A stretch of DNA of 64,000 bases from Siphonodentalium dalli. Taxonomy: Eukaryota > Mollusca > Scaphopoda > Gadilida > Siphonodentaliidae. Positions 46,130-57,524 of this stretch are shown piece by piece. Location: positions 147,126,864 to 147,190,863 of the forward strand of contig CP136064.1 of assembly GCA_032622095.1 (NCBI GenBank), read 5' to 3'. Positions within the stretch are counted from its first letter, which is position 1; each line of letters begins with the position of its first letter. The notes under the pieces were generated by a model that had not been told where the DNA came from, ran no database searches, and saw only the letters and a list, made by a program, of their open reading frames with translations. A program made the position numbers and the translations under genes.

Positions 46130-46745
46130 GTTAATTATTAGCCAACTATTAGCCAGTCACATTAGCCAACCTTTAGTTAAGGTCTAGTCAATAACCTAGT
46201 TACTATTTAGCTTAACTAGATATTAGCCGATATTAGCTAGATATTAGCTAAGATGAATTTCCTTTGATGAAATCCCATGAGCGTTAGCTATCTTTTAGCC
46301 GTTTCAACTATGCTAATTAGTTATTTAGCTAGAATCTAGCTAAGATTTAGCTACTTTTTAGTAAGTTATGCAAATGAGCTATTTAGCCATAATCTAGCTA
46401 ACAATTAGCTACTTTTTAGTTACATAAATTAGCTACTATTTAGCTATAGCTAATTTTTAACTATTGTTTAGCTAAGATTTAGTATGGTCTGGATGCCAGC
46501 TGTAGAAACCAGCTAAAATGACTAAATATTAACTAGAATATAACTAAATATTAGCTAAATATATCAGCCATTATCTAGCTATAGTATTTAGTACAGTATT
46601 AGCCAGAATCTAGCTATATTCTAGTTAAAATCTAGCTATCTTTTAGCTGGTATCTAGTATAATATTAGCTAACATCTAGCTATATTCTAGTTAATATCTA
46701 GCTAATATTTAGCCTAATATTAGCTTGAATCTAGCAATCTAGCAA
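46130..46745. repeat. Left subterminal TAGCTA array
   Basis: Dozens of irregular copies of TTAGCTA, TCTAGCTA and ATTAGCC separated by 3-12 bp, starting 27 bp from the element tip. Because TAGCTA is self-complementary, the array looks the same on both strands. Subterminal word arrays often bind transposase; that role is inferred here. Confidence 0.85.
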
Positions 46746-46767
46746 CCTGTACAATTAAGTAAGGGAC

Positions 46768-46959
46768 CTAATTAAAAGAAGTACATATTAAAATGGCAGT
46801 TGCAAGACATTTAGTAATAACAACAAATAAGTTACAAACATAATTATTTATTTTGAAACAATGACAAGTTAGTGCGTTAACAATTTCAGTGCCAAGTCTG
46901 ATTTTTGTATCAACTCGTATTTCTTTGATAATTTTTTCAAATTTATTGATTAAAGCCAA
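46768..46959 (-). other. Unassigned minus-strand frame near element left end
   Basis: 63 codons from 46,959: ALINKFEKIIKEIRVDTKIR then GTEIVNALTCHCF. The start is amphipathic and Lys/Ile-rich, and TCTGCAG upstream could be a splice acceptor. It might be the last exon of a gene running leftwards through the element, but no family match is visible. Confidence 0.25.
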
Positions 46960-47057
46960 TAGCTGCAGATTTGACCTTTCTGTGCATCCTTAAGGCCGTA
47001 AATTTGCTGCACATATCAGTGAGAAATATCAGCATACATATGTATTTTCAGTTGGAA

Positions 47058-47631
47058 CTAGAGGTGTGACTGTGACTAAGGATACCCCCCCCCCACCGTT
47101 TTTTTAAATACTAAGATGTTTCACATGTCAGTAAACATTTAGTTAAAATAATAAAATAACAGTTCACATTGCAGTACACAACCCTATCCCTAATCTTAAA
47201 GCTATTGACCGAAAAATGTAGGAATAAAAGCTCAGACAAAATTATGCATGTTGCAAAAATGTTCCAAGTCGAAAAAGGGGAATAACTCCACAAAAAAAGT
47301 CGAACAGACATCATAATCGCAGGTGCACAGGCTCCCATGGTACTAAATGTGAGTGCCAAGATTAAAAAACATTGACCTAAAAATGTAGGAATAAAAGCTC
47401 AGACAAAATTATACATCTTGCGAAAATAGTCGAAAAAGGGGGGATAACTCCACCAAAAAAAGTCTGACCGAGGTCATAATCGCAGGTGCACAGGTAACCA
47501 TGGTGGTTGATGTCTGTACCAAGTTTCACGGAAATTGATAGAAAAACGACTGAGAAAAACTCCGGACAAATTTATGTCCACGGACGAACTCCAGTATACA
47601 CCCCCCTAACTTCATTGCGGCGGGGGTTATA
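47058..47631 (+). repeat. GATAACTCCACCAAAAAA repeat, copy 1
   Basis: Starts ACTAGAGGTGTGACTGTGAC and ends CACCCCCCTAACTTCATTGC...TATAA. Inside are ~170-bp tandem blocks: 'GACCGAAAAATGTAGGAATA', 'AAAGCTC(A/G)GACAAAATTAT', 'GATAACTCCACCAAAAAA' and 'CATAATCGCAGGTGCACAGG'. Copies lie at 47,888-48,553 (same orientation) and 55,971-56,706 (inverted). Confidence 0.85.
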
Positions 47632-47639
47632 ATTATTAT

Positions 47640-47830
47640 TAAATAGTTGGAACTCTAAGGTACATTTCCCAAGTGTGTCATAAGTGTAGGGAAATTTATG
47701 CTCCAAGTGTACACTTACAACGAAGTGTGAGTATACACTTACAACGAAGTGTACAAGTCCAACAGTGGCAGCATCTTGCCACTAAGTGTGAATTGTAAGT
47801 GTACATTCCAACTTTGTAAATGAGGTCTTA
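47640..47830. repeat. AAGTGTACACTTACAA short inverted words
   Basis: Several direct and inverted AAGTGTA/TACACTT words and ACTTACAACGAAGTGTA duplicates. A related degenerate stretch occurs at 56,889-56,945 near the other end of the element. Confidence 0.6.
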
Positions 47831-47887
47831 AGTGTCTACATCGACACGAAACGAATATCGAATCAAATCATACCTGTGTTTTGCATT

Positions 47888-48553
47888 CTCATTGCAGGTG
47901 CACAACCCTAACCCTAATCTTAAACCTATTGACCGAAAAATGTGGGAATAAAAGCTCGGACAAAATTATGCATGTTGCAAAAAAATTCTAAGTAAAAAAG
48001 GGGAATAACTCCACAAGAAAAAGTCGGACAGACATCATAATCGCAGATGCACAGGTTCCCATGGTACTAAATATTACTGCCAAGATTAAAAAAACATTGA
48101 CCTAAAAATGTAGGAATAAATGCTCGGACAAAATTAGACATGTCGCAAAAAACATATCTAAGTTGAAAAAGGGAGATAACTCCACCAAAAAATGTCGGAC
48201 AGACGTCATAATCGCAGGTGTACAGGTTCCCGTGGTACTAAATATCTGTGTCAAGTTTTTTTTTTAAATTGACCGAAAAATGTACTAGTATGAATAAAAG
48301 CTCGGACAAAATTATACATTTTGCAAATAATTTCTAAGTCGAAAAAGGGAGGATAACTCCACCAAAAAATATCCGACAGACGTCATAATCACAGGTGCAC
48401 AGGTTTCCATGGTGGTTAATATCTGTGCCAAGTTTCACGGAAATTTATCAAAAAACGACTGAGAAAAACTCCAGACAAATTTGTGTCTACGGACAGACCG
48501 ACGGACAAGCTGACTCCAGTACACCCCCCTAACTTCGTTGTGGGGGGTATAAT
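47888..48553 (+). repeat. GATAACTCCACCAAAAAA repeat, copy 2
   Basis: Four ~170-bp blocks of the same type as copy 1, ending ACACCCCCCTAACTTCGTTG followed by a TATAAT end. Non-coding. Confidence 0.85.
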
Positions 48554-48711
48554 AAGTGTACTAGTACCGTAGATGGGCATGCATCCAATGCCATCCATGT
48601 ACAAAATTCAATGACTCGTACTAAGATGGCAATACAATAATCAAGGGAATCAATGATTTAAACTGATAAAATACTTTTACTAATAATATATAAATTATCT
48701 ATAGATTAGTT

Positions 48712-50106
48712 AGATCATGCCATGAATCTCTACTCTGGCTGACACCCGTAGAGATCATATTCCACCAGTTCAAAACCTGGGAAGTTGGGAACGTTTAAAG
48801 TTACTTAAAGGTTAAATGTAATTTCGAGCTGGGAACATCAGGCCAAAGCGAAAAATAGGTGTGTTTCCACTCCCATCCATAAAAAAACAGGGGCGGGGGG
48901 GGGGGGGGGGGGGGTGGCTTTTCACTTTATTTATTTTTTTCACTTTATTTTTTCGCGGGGAAATTCAAATATCATATTTGTGCTATCTTTCTAATAATTA
49001 TGTCATTTATGAACTTATTGTGAAGGCTAACAATGTATGTACTGAATTTCAGTGCCTTGTATTTAATCTACATGTGCAAATTGTACATATGTTCATTAAT
49101 ATTCAATAAAACAACTAGTTTCAATATTTACAACAGTGTAGAAATTAGAATTACTTTCCACATAATTGGGCGTCAAGGCCTTTGGGGTGATTCTTTTCAT
49201 AGACTTGAAAAAAGGTGTTGCAGTGGGGAACCTTTGTCATTTTGTTTCTGCCTTGCGCCATGTGTATGCATTTAAAAAACTTAAGTGCCAACACACTGCT
49301 GGCACTTGTTTGGGACGACATGTTGACACTATTTCCCGGATGTTGGCAAAATTGTTTTAGATCTTCCGGTAAATATACACTCCGGCTTCCGTTCGGTAAA
49401 TTACCGTAGGCCTATATCATCCGGTTGTTACAGTCCGTTCTTTTCAGACACCGTTGGAAGTTTTGGGACAGATGTATTCTTTGCGATTGCGTTCGCGTAA
49501 ATATTGTGTAGCATTATTTTGCCGGTATATTTGGGCATGTCGTTAGTTGACGTACATTAATAATGCGGTCATAAACTCATCACCCTAATGGCGCCATGGA
49601 GCTTCATTTTACAGTGTGTCTGAAAACCACGTGCGCGTTTGTTTTTGTTTACAATCTGTTGCTATATCGGTCACAACACGGAATTTTATTGTCAGTGGGT
49701 CGATTTAATAACCAAATAAGGAGACAATTTTAGTACTAGTATGCTTGTTTATGTGAGAGGTCTATATATAACAATATAAATAGTGTAGTATTAATTCACG
49801 TGGAAATAGTAAATACATCGTATTTTATTTTTCGGGATTTGGAAAATAAATAAAGTGAGTTTCGTCGGGGGGTTTTGAGGTGGGGCGGGCGGGGGAGTGG
49901 AAACATGCCTATTTTTCACTTTGGCCTCAGGTACCGAATAAATTAAGCAAAACAGGTACCGGTAAATTAACAAAGAAAATACATTTCCCACGTTATTTTT
50001 ATATTTATAAGGTTCCCTGTTAAAACTGTAAAAATTCCCGGGTTTTGTACTGGTGGAATATGATCTCTTCGAGCATCCGCCAGAGAAGAGATTCATGGCA
50101 TGATCT
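48712..50106. mobile_element. AGATCATGCCATGAATCTC inverted-repeat element, copy 1
   Basis: Ends are inverted: AGATCATGCCATGAATCTC at 48,712 and GAGATTCATGGCATGATC(T) at 50,106. Similarity extends ~200 bp inwards (CCACCAGT-CAAAACC / GGTTTTGTACTGGTGG, then TTCACTTT and G-rich tracts at 48,889-48,916). The interior (49,000-49,860) has weak open frames only (for example 49,166-49,360) with no recognised product. Confidence 0.75.
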
Positions 50107-50129
50107 ACCGGTATAGATTTGGTTCTTGG

Positions 50130-50581
50130 GCTCAATCAATATATTTCATATATCTGTGGCCAATTGAAATCAAATGAGCTGACAATCTATCTTCAAGCTA
50201 TTCTCTTCCCTTTAGGTTTTCAGACCCACTAAATATGTTTAAGGCTACCTATTTTTTTTTTTTATGAGAACTCTTTTCAACAATATAGGTAGTCCTTAAT
50301 ATCGCAATTCTTTGTTCCTTCATCTCTCCCTTGTTGCTGGGGATATAATTTAACAAGTTATAATTAGTTTTATGGACCCACTCTAAATATAAAATACTAA
50401 TTGCATCCGGGAGATAATCAAATGTGTGTGTTTGGATACTTATCCGTGAAATGATCTATATGGACATCATAATAGGAGTTAAATTCAACCTAAAAGCCTA
50501 AACTTGGCTAAAGGGAAGAGAATAGCTTGAAGATAGTCAATCGGCAGATGGCCACAGATTTATGAAATATATTGATTGAGT
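50130..50581. repeat. Inverted-repeat element
   Basis: CTCAATCAATATATTTCATA...CTGTGGCCA...CTTCAAGCTATTCTCTTCCC is mirrored as GGGAAGAGAATAGCTTGAAG...TGGCCACAG...TGAAATATATTGATTGAG. Arms ~100 bp, spacer ~250 bp. Non-coding. Confidence 0.85.
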
Positions 50582-50786
50582 CAAGGAATCATATTTATAG
50601 ATCATGCCATGAATCTCTACTCTGGATGAAGTCCATGTTTGGATACCAGATTTAACCAGAATGCATCATTCTCGCTATCCGTGAAATGGTCTGTCACTGT
50701 CAGCCACGTCTCATCTAAAGAAACACATATTCATATACCATATGGTACCTCCAAGACTCTATCAGATCATTAATTATCCTTTTTGG

Positions 50787-51175
50787 TCATGTCTTTAAAT
50801 TAGTCAATACCGTACTAGTGCATGTACAGTATATACTGTTGTATTGTAATTTAAAGTGTTCAACTTTGTTGATATGCTCTGAAAGTTTTTTGATGAAGCT
50901 GCTGCACACATGGGGATGTTTAGCCCCGAGACTAGTGGGAGAAATTTGCAAACTTTGTATGACTGAGTCTATATATGACCGATTCCATTTTTTTTCTTCT
51001 TCTGATGTCACATTGATTGTCACGTGATTGTCTCCGAGATCCAAATTCCAATGCACACTGCATGTATCGTATCGTCTCTCTCCCTCCAACAGAATTAGTT
51101 TTGTCCCGTAATACAAGCACTCTGCCAGTCCCAAGTCACAAGTGGATGATTGAAATTGAAATTCGCTTTGCAAAA
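50787..51175 (-). other. Unassigned minus-strand frame, possible exon
   Basis: Open to the stop at 50,787-50,789. The coding-like stretch reads SEFQFQSSTCDLGLAECLYY, LLEGERRYDTCSVHWNLDL, NVTSEEEKKWNRSYIDSVIQ and SSFIKKLSEHINKVEHFKL. It begins after a TTTGCATTTTGCAAAG tract that could serve as an acceptor. Upstream of that the frame runs into the AGATCATGCC repeat. The balanced charge and helix-rich C-terminal half look protein-like, but I do not recognise a family. Confidence 0.3.
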
Positions 51176-51221
51176 TGCAAACAATGAATGCAACATTCGA
51201 GAGATCAATCAGTGAAATTGA

Positions 51222-51830
51222 TTGATCATGCCATGAATCTCTACTCTGTCTAACTCCCGTAGACATATTCCACCAGTACAAAACCCGGGAAGGCGGGAAC
51301 TTTTTAAAGTTTTGACAGAGAACCTTATAAAGACGAAAAAATAACAAGGGAAATGTATTTCTTTGACAGACTTTGTTAATTATACCTGTTGCTTAATGAT
51401 TTATTCACCGGTACGTGAAGTTCCCAGCTCAAGATAACATTATTTACGTGACTTTTGACACCGGATTCCACAATAAATATTGAATTTATTCCCAGTCATT
51501 AAACTCTACACATTTAATATATCGTAAGTGACACATTTCACGAATACTATAGGAAATAAACTTGGCAGGGTGGGTGCATGTGCTTGTGGGGAGGTGGGTG
51601 GTACATTCTAACAAACGTCAGCCCAAACATGTTCTCGACAGGGAAGTTCTGTGAGATTGCCCAAATAAATACATTCCCTACGTTATTTTTTCGACTTTAT
51701 AATGTTCCCTGTCAAAAGACAAAACTTAAAAAAATTCCCGAAACCCGGGTTTTGACAACTTTTGTACTGGTGGAATATGAATCATGATCTGTACGCCTAT
51801 GGCTATGCCTCACAGAGTAGACTCAAAATC
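51222..51830. mobile_element. AGATCATGCCATGAATCTC element, copy 2
   Basis: GATCATGCCATGAATCTC start. The inner parts CCACCAGTACAAAACCCGGG and TTTTGACAGAGAACCTTAT are mirrored by CCCTGTCAAAAGACAAAAC...GGGTTTTGACAA...GTACTGGTGGAATATGA at 51,700-51,780. About 600 bp, non-coding. Confidence 0.75.
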
Positions 51831-52109
51831 AAATTGATGTTGTTTTCCAGTAGTCACTTGAAGTTCACCGAAGAACACATGTGGTTAACTTCTTGTGAGA
51901 CTATTCGCCTGTGAATAACGTCTGTGGGTTTGATGATCCATGAAATTGAGTTATAAATTCATTATTGTCAAATATTGACTGAATCAGTCATTCAGTGATT
52001 CACTCATTCGAGTCATTGAGTCAACCGGTCGGTGATCTGAATTTAGGCTTTTAGCCTTTTAGTTTTAGCGCACGTGTCCATCACTTATAATTTATATGCA
52101 ACCATTACA

Positions 52110-52352
52110 TCATGCGTCCATGGTGTGAGTTCCACTTGACTGTTGTAGCCGGCAGTAGTGTTGACTGTAACAGTTTTCGACAATGACATTCAATTTTTCA
52201 GTCAATGTCACCGGGGCGGGAGAAAAGTTCGTAAACTCTATTTGCGTGTAATTATTCGCCGAATTCTGCCTCCTATCAATAGTATCATGGTATATCTCTA
52301 GCGTGTATATTTCCTTTTTTTCTTGTTGAATTGTTTTGGCTTTCCTCGCCAT
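52110..52352 (-). CDS. Candidate first exon / small ORF (MARKAKTIQQEK...)
   Basis: 80-codon ORF on the minus strand from ATG 52,350-52,352 (context GATAATGG, good for initiation) to the stop at 52,110. The protein begins MARKAKTIQQEKKEIYTLE and includes DTIDRRQNSANNYTQIEF and VTLTEKLNVIVENCYSQHYC. The basic, Gln/Lys-rich start and mixed sequence look protein-like, but no family is recognised. About 90 bp upstream is a perfect NRF1-type site and an inverted CCAAT pair, so this is the best promoter-plus-start candidate in the 11.9-kb element. A GT donor could shorten the exon. Whether it belongs to the transposon or to captured host DNA is unknown. Confidence 0.4.
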   Translation of the reverse strand: MARKAKTIQQEKKEIYTLEIYHDTIDRRQNSANNYTQIEFTNFSPAPVTLTEKLNVIVENCYSQHYCRLQQSSGTHTMDA

Positions 52353-52438
52353 TATCTTCGGAGACTAATTGTTGTATTTTTCGTAAAAAAAATGATGAAT
52401 CTTGTGAAAAGCAGCCGATAATTTGACCGGAAATAATC

Positions 52439-52478
52439 TGCGCATGCGCACACATTCACGTATTGGCTTTTAGCCAAT
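52439..52478 (-). promoter_or_regulatory. Putative promoter: NRF1 palindrome and CCAAT pair
   Basis: TGCGCATGCGCA (52,439-52,450) matches the NRF1 consensus YGCGCAYGCGCR exactly. ATTGGCTTTTAGCCAAT (52,462-52,478) places two CCAAT boxes in inverted orientation next to it. Both lie 90-125 bp upstream of the ATG at 52,352, a typical distance for a TATA-less animal promoter. The same 40 bp is otherwise AT-poor relative to its surroundings. Confidence 0.5.
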
Positions 52479-52529
52479 CGTATGCTTAGTTCTAGATTCT
52501 CGCCGGATTTAGACATGACATCATAGCAG

Positions 52530-53400
52530 GCGCGTAATTTGCGGAGGGGGGGGGGGGGCAAAGTTTAGTCCGGGAACGTATGCCGGGGTGGATGGTCGTT
52601 AGGACCAACAAACAAATTTTTTTCGCAACTCAAAATGTTTTTTCCTGCATGTCTTTTGACTGTTTTTGCTGTTTAATTGGCTTATTAAAACACCTTAATT
52701 AATAAGAATAATTTAGAATAAAAGAAATAATGTAATGCTAACTGCTATTGACCGACTGCAGGCAGTTATCGTATTGTATTTTGTTGCAGATTGGTGTCGG
52801 TCCCAGCTATCAGTCCAAGGTAAATTCAAACATAAATTTCGTAACGACAATTTTTTAAACAAAGACTGTCTTTTAAAATATCTTAATTATATCAAACCAA
52901 GCTAATCAAATATAGGCCTACACACCTGTAATAAAATATACGCAGGCCTACTGACAGAAGACTTATTCTGTTTTGTTTTACGCAGACGGGAGGGTTTGAA
53001 TAGCTGATTAGTTTTATTCAATAACTCAACAGCACTGAAGGGAATTTTCATATAAACTAGCTGTATATAAACAACAATTTTCATAAAAAATATAATGATG
53101 CATAATTATAGAACTGAACTTGACATAATTCTACAGAAGTATTACTGACGACATAATAGACCTATTAAAAGTCATTATTGCAGGAGGGATTTCTTCCGCA
53201 CGTAGCTAGGCCTATGCGCCGGGGTGGGTGGGTGGTCGATGGGACCAACAAACCTCTGCTTCAGTGTTAAAAGGAGGTGGGTGTCCAAAAATGGTCGGAA
53301 AAAAAACTGCCGAAAACGGATTTTTTTTAGATGCGAGAGTGGGTGGGTCCCAACAACGTTCCATTTGCATGAATTCCACGGAAAAGCAGCCATATGGAGA
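52530..53400. repeat. Diverged duplicate blocks around G-rich runs
   Basis: Two similar blocks, 52,540-52,630 (GCCGGGGTGGATGGTCGT...GGACCAACAAACAAA) and 53,215-53,260 (GCCGGGGTGGGTGGGTGGTC...GGGACCAACAAACC), flank ~600 bp of AT-rich sequence without a recognised gene. The open frames at 53,224-53,550 follow the second block but show no motif. Confidence 0.5.
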
Positions 53401-53987
53401 CCGAGCATGGGTAGGCCTATTTGCACCAAAAGAATGTCATTGGAGAATGTTGTTGCTTCTTCTGTATTTCATTATTACTATCCAATGAATATATTTTGGA
53501 ATGGTCATTGCCCACACTATACAATCTCTTTAACACCAGATATTGTGTGACTGGGGGATCAATGGTGCGGGCATGCGCAGTCAACGCATATTTTCATATT
53601 TTCCCAAATAAGGTCAAATGAACCCAAATATAATTTTCAAGCAGCTCAAGGGTCATTCTAGGTTAATAATGAGGCATGTGTTTAAATGTTATTTTTGTCA
53701 CATTTCCCATATCACAATCAGCCTCAATTACCATAGTATAGGCCTATCCCCCTTTTGCACATCTATTTTGGTAAAATTACGGTTTAACCCTAGCTACCAC
53801 CAACCCGTTTCGAAGGTAAAAATCGTCGCATAGCAACCCTTGCCATGGCAAGTATTTTCGAGATTGTCACCATATCTGAAAATACGTGGGACCTAATATA
53901 GGCCTACACATGTGCCAAGTTTTATGATTTTATGAAAATGTCTGCACTTGTTACACAAACAAAAAACTATACCTAAAAAATCGCACG

Positions 53988-54362
53988 GTGATTCCGTCAC
54001 GCTCACCATCTGGTAAATATCTACACTTCATTATACATTTATACAATATAAATATGTTGTTTGTCAGGGGAAATCTTAACCCGTTTTGTACAGAGCCAAT
54101 GCAAGTATGTTATGTGTAACAATTCAGAGTTATCTTGATAATGAAGGGTAAGGGAACTTTTCGTGTGATTCCGTCACGGCCGAACTTTTGTTTATACCGA
54201 TGCATTCTTTAAATGAGTATCAACTTCCATTATATATTTCGTAATTATATCACTTTGCTCCATCATTCTAAAAAATAATAGGCGAAATATCATTGGTATA
54301 TATGAACCACATACGGTCGGGTAAAAGTTGAAAAAAGCTCTGCGTTTGGTGATTCCGTCACG
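53988..54362. repeat. Three ~180-bp spaced copies of GTGATTCCGTCACG
   Basis: The 14-mer GTGATTCCGTCACG is exact at 53,988, 54,165 and 54,349 (spacings 177 and 184). Around it the units are only weakly similar (for example ACTTCATTATACATTT against ACTTCCATTATATATTT). The word is a partial palindrome (GTGA...TCAC). On the minus strand each copy can read (S/A)VTES. Conservation of the core against drifting flanks suggests a bound site or a selected short coding repeat. Confidence 0.7.
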
Positions 54363-54599
54363 CTGGAATTCATGTTTGATGGACCATTTTTACGATAGCG
54401 AGAATGATGCATCATGGCATATAAATTCCCAAAACATTAACACGTGCGAGGAAAGCCACATGCATCTACTACATAAGAGCTTTACAGTGGGTCGACAACA
54501 CACATATATAGGCCTAGGCCTAAAGTTAAACTTTATTATTTTTGATAGTTTTTGCGTGAAATTTTAAACAAATATCAGGTACATATATAACTCTCCGAG

Positions 54600-55165
54600 A
54601 ATGTTAAAAACAATTTGTAACTATACTCATAGTGATTGTATTGATTTTATGTGACAAAAAATAGACGGGAACATGTGGTCACAATTTAATTGCGTTAACT
54701 CATGCAGTGAATGCATGCATGTTGAAGTTTTGCGGTCAGAAAACACCTGCTAAAAATAGTTTTATTGGGAATTTTTTCACACAACATGCTCAGAGAATAT
54801 AGAATAAACATAGCCTAGCCCTACCTGGCTATCTAAAATTATTTCTGCGTGTTGGGATTATAATTAACCATCATGCTACATGTCGTGCAACGGAGAGCGT
54901 TCAACTACGACGATAATGCATTCACTCTTTCGTATCGCGGTCCTTTTCATATAGTGTCCGACAAAATGTCCTTTACTAAAATGACCATTCCTTAAATTCC
55001 TTTGCCCCCCTCATTGTATGATTCAATGACAGTGAACATGAAAAGAAATAAAAGAGTTTCTCATACAAGAATCCCCCCATTGGCTTTGTTTGGTTTTGTT
55101 CAGTGTTTGTTTGTTTTTGTTTTTTGCTCGTCTTTTTCTCGACGGGCCCCGGATCATTTCAGAAA
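54600..55165. other. No supported feature
   Basis: AT-rich non-coding sequence inside the 11.9-kb element. An open frame at 55,002-55,283 runs into the next AGATCATGCC repeat and is not supported. Confidence 0.4.
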
Positions 55166-55171
55166 TCGACC

Positions 55172-55770
55172 TAGATCATGCCATGAATCTCTACTCTGGC
55201 TAACGGCCATAGAGATCATTTTCCAACAGTACAAAACCTGGGAACTTTTTGAAGTTTTGACAGGGATCAAGTCGAAAAAGTAACACAGGGAATATATTTC
55301 TTAGTTATATCAGTGGTTATATAGCTGTTCCTTAATAATATACTTCACTATCGGTGAAGGTCCCACTCGAAATTGCATGTTTTTCAGTGACTTTGTGAGT
55401 TGATATCGCAATATATAAACATTGAATTAATCACCCATGCATGCATGCAGGGAAAATCTGCATATAATTATAAGCGACGCAAAGCAAATTCGCTCACAAA
55501 GTCATAAATCGACCTAGATCATGCCATGAATCTCAACTCTGGCTAACGTCCGTGACGTCGCTCACTAAGTCATAAATCGTGAAAGTTCGAGTTGGGACCT
55601 TCACCTACAATTAATGAAGTATACATTATTAAGCCAGGAACTGAGACCGTGACGTATATACCCCCTGCGTTATTTTTCGACTTTATAACTTGAAGGTTCC
55701 CTGTCAAAACTTTAAAAAGTTTCAATGTGTTGTTTACTGCATGGTGGAATATGATATATACGGGCGTTTC
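55172..55770. mobile_element. AGATCATGCCATGAATCTC element(s), copy 3 with internal duplicate
   Basis: Start words AGATCATGCCATGAATCTC occur at 55,172 and 55,514. The right end, 55,665-55,760 (TTATTTTTCGACTTTATAAC...GGTTCCCTGTCAAAACTT...GGTGGAATATGATATA), is inverted relative to the first start. Appears to be one element with a nested or partially duplicated arm. Confidence 0.65.
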
Positions 55771-55970
55771 AAACGTTTATATGAGCAAACATCCGTTCTG
55801 TATAGCTTACCATGCAGGTCTGGTTGGAAAAACAATCATTGACGCTTTCAAAATACCCGATAACGGACCAATTTTCATTGTTTCAATGACAACAAATATT
55901 GCCGTTAATAAATTGTATATGGGTTTAAAAAAAACATGAAAACACAATATGCAAATGCAATCTTTTTTAT

Positions 55971-56706
55971 ACCCCCCCGCAACGAAGTTAGGGGGGTATA
56001 CTGTAGTCAGCTTGTCCGTCGTCCGTCCGTCCGTCGTCCGTGGACACAAATTTGTCCGGAGTTTTTCTCAGTCGTTTTTCGATCAATTTCCGTGAAACTT
56101 GGCACAGACATCAACCACCATGGAAACCTGTGCACGTGCGATTTTGACGTCTGTCGGACTTTTCGCAACATGTATAATTTTGTCCGAGCTTTTATTCCTA
56201 CATTTTTAGGTGAATTCTTGTTAAACTTGGCACAGATATTGAGTACCATGGGAACCTGTGCACCTGCAATTATGACGTCTATCCGACATTTTTGGTGGAG
56301 TTATCCCCCCTTTTCAACTTAGAATTTTTTTTGCAACATGCATAATTTTGTCCCAGCTTTTATTTCTACATTTTTAAGTGAATTCTTTTTAAACTTGGCA
56401 CTGATATCATTAAGTACCATGGGAACCTGTGCACCTGTGAATATGATGTCTTTTTTATGTTGAGTCATTCCCCTTTTTCGACTTAGAACACTTTCGCAAC
56501 ATGCATAATTTTGTCTGAACTGTTATTCCTACATTTATTCGGTCAATAGGTTTAAGATTAGTGTTATTGTTGTGCACTTACAATGGAAACTGTTATGTTA
56601 TTATTTTAACTAAATGATTACTGACATGTGAATCATCTTAGTATTTTTAAAACACGGCGGGGGGGGGGTGGTATCCTTAGTCCCATTGGGACAGTCACAC
56701 CTCTAG
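55971..56706 (-). repeat. GATAACTCCACCAAAAAA repeat, copy 3 (inverted)
   Basis: Reverse-complement member of the family at 47,058 and 47,888, starting TATACCCCCCCGCAACGAAG and ending GACAGTCACACCTCTAG. A GTCCGTCCGTCCGTCGTCC run lies at its start. With copies 1 and 2 it forms inverted flanks ~1 kb inside each end of the 11.9-kb element. Confidence 0.85.
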
Positions 56707-57009
56707 CTATTTTAGAACAAAATATTAATTAAGTTTATTACTATATTAAAATTAAAATAACCGAAAACGAAATAATTTCATAATTGAAAAAGTTCATATT
56801 TAATATTAAGCCACATGTCAGAGGACAAAGCTTAATATATGAGTGTGAAGCTGTGAGCAGAAAACCTGAACATATCGAAACTACCAAAGTCCAATAAGTG
56901 TGTCATAAGTGTAGACAAATCTTTATAAGTGTACCTACCTACACATGTTGTAAAAGGGTGGGCAGCGTTCCCAAACATTTAAAAACAAACATGACATTTG
57001 GAACTTATT

Positions 57010-57430
57010 TCCCATTCCTTATTCTCAAAAATGTCTCTTTTGGCCGATTTGATGGGATGGGTGGTTGGCCCGCCCCAAATACCCCCTAGAAACAAACCAC
57101 CCCACCCATCACCCCCGGGGAGTACCACCCCGAGGCCGAGGGGGTGAAAATGGGGTATGGACCATTTTCGAGAACAGTAATGATTTTGGCCGATTTTATG
57201 GCATATGGGTGAGTGTTCCGCCCCAAATAGCCCATAGAAACACACTTACCCCCCCCCCCCCATCACCCCCAGGGATTACCACCCGAGGGGGGTGAAAATG
57301 GGGTATGGACCATTTTCGAGAACAGTAAGGATTTCGGCCGATTTGACGGCATGGGTGGGTGACTCACCCCAAATTCCATAGAAACACCTCGATTCGACCC
57401 CCCACCCACCCATCACCCCCACCATCCACA
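57010..57430 (+). repeat. Tandem ~160-bp repeats (CCATTTTCGAGAACAGTAA)
   Basis: Two and a half units, each with GGCCGATTTGATGG, CCGCCCCAAATA, TAGAAACA, a C-rich run, CATCACCCCC, ACCACC(CC)GAGG, GGTGAAAATGGGGTATGGACC and ATTTTCGAGAACAGTAA. Non-coding. Confidence 0.85.
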
Positions 57431-57524
57431 CAATGATGTAAACTTAATTCTCACTTCACTGTGAGTACAGTGAAGTGAGAATGACCATGTTTGCAGATGC
57501 AGACCGGCTATTGGTGAATAAGTT

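Noticed and set aside
48861-49409. Overlapping plus-strand ORFs in the first AGATCATGCC element
   Set aside because: No recognisable motif, several overlapping frames, and one begins in a homopolymeric G run.
55002-55283. 93-codon plus-strand ORF
   Set aside because: Runs into the AGATCATGCC repeat arm; its second half is repeat translation.
57065-57295. Pro-rich ORFs in the C-rich tandem repeat
   Set aside because: Composition-driven by C runs in the ~160-bp tandem repeat.
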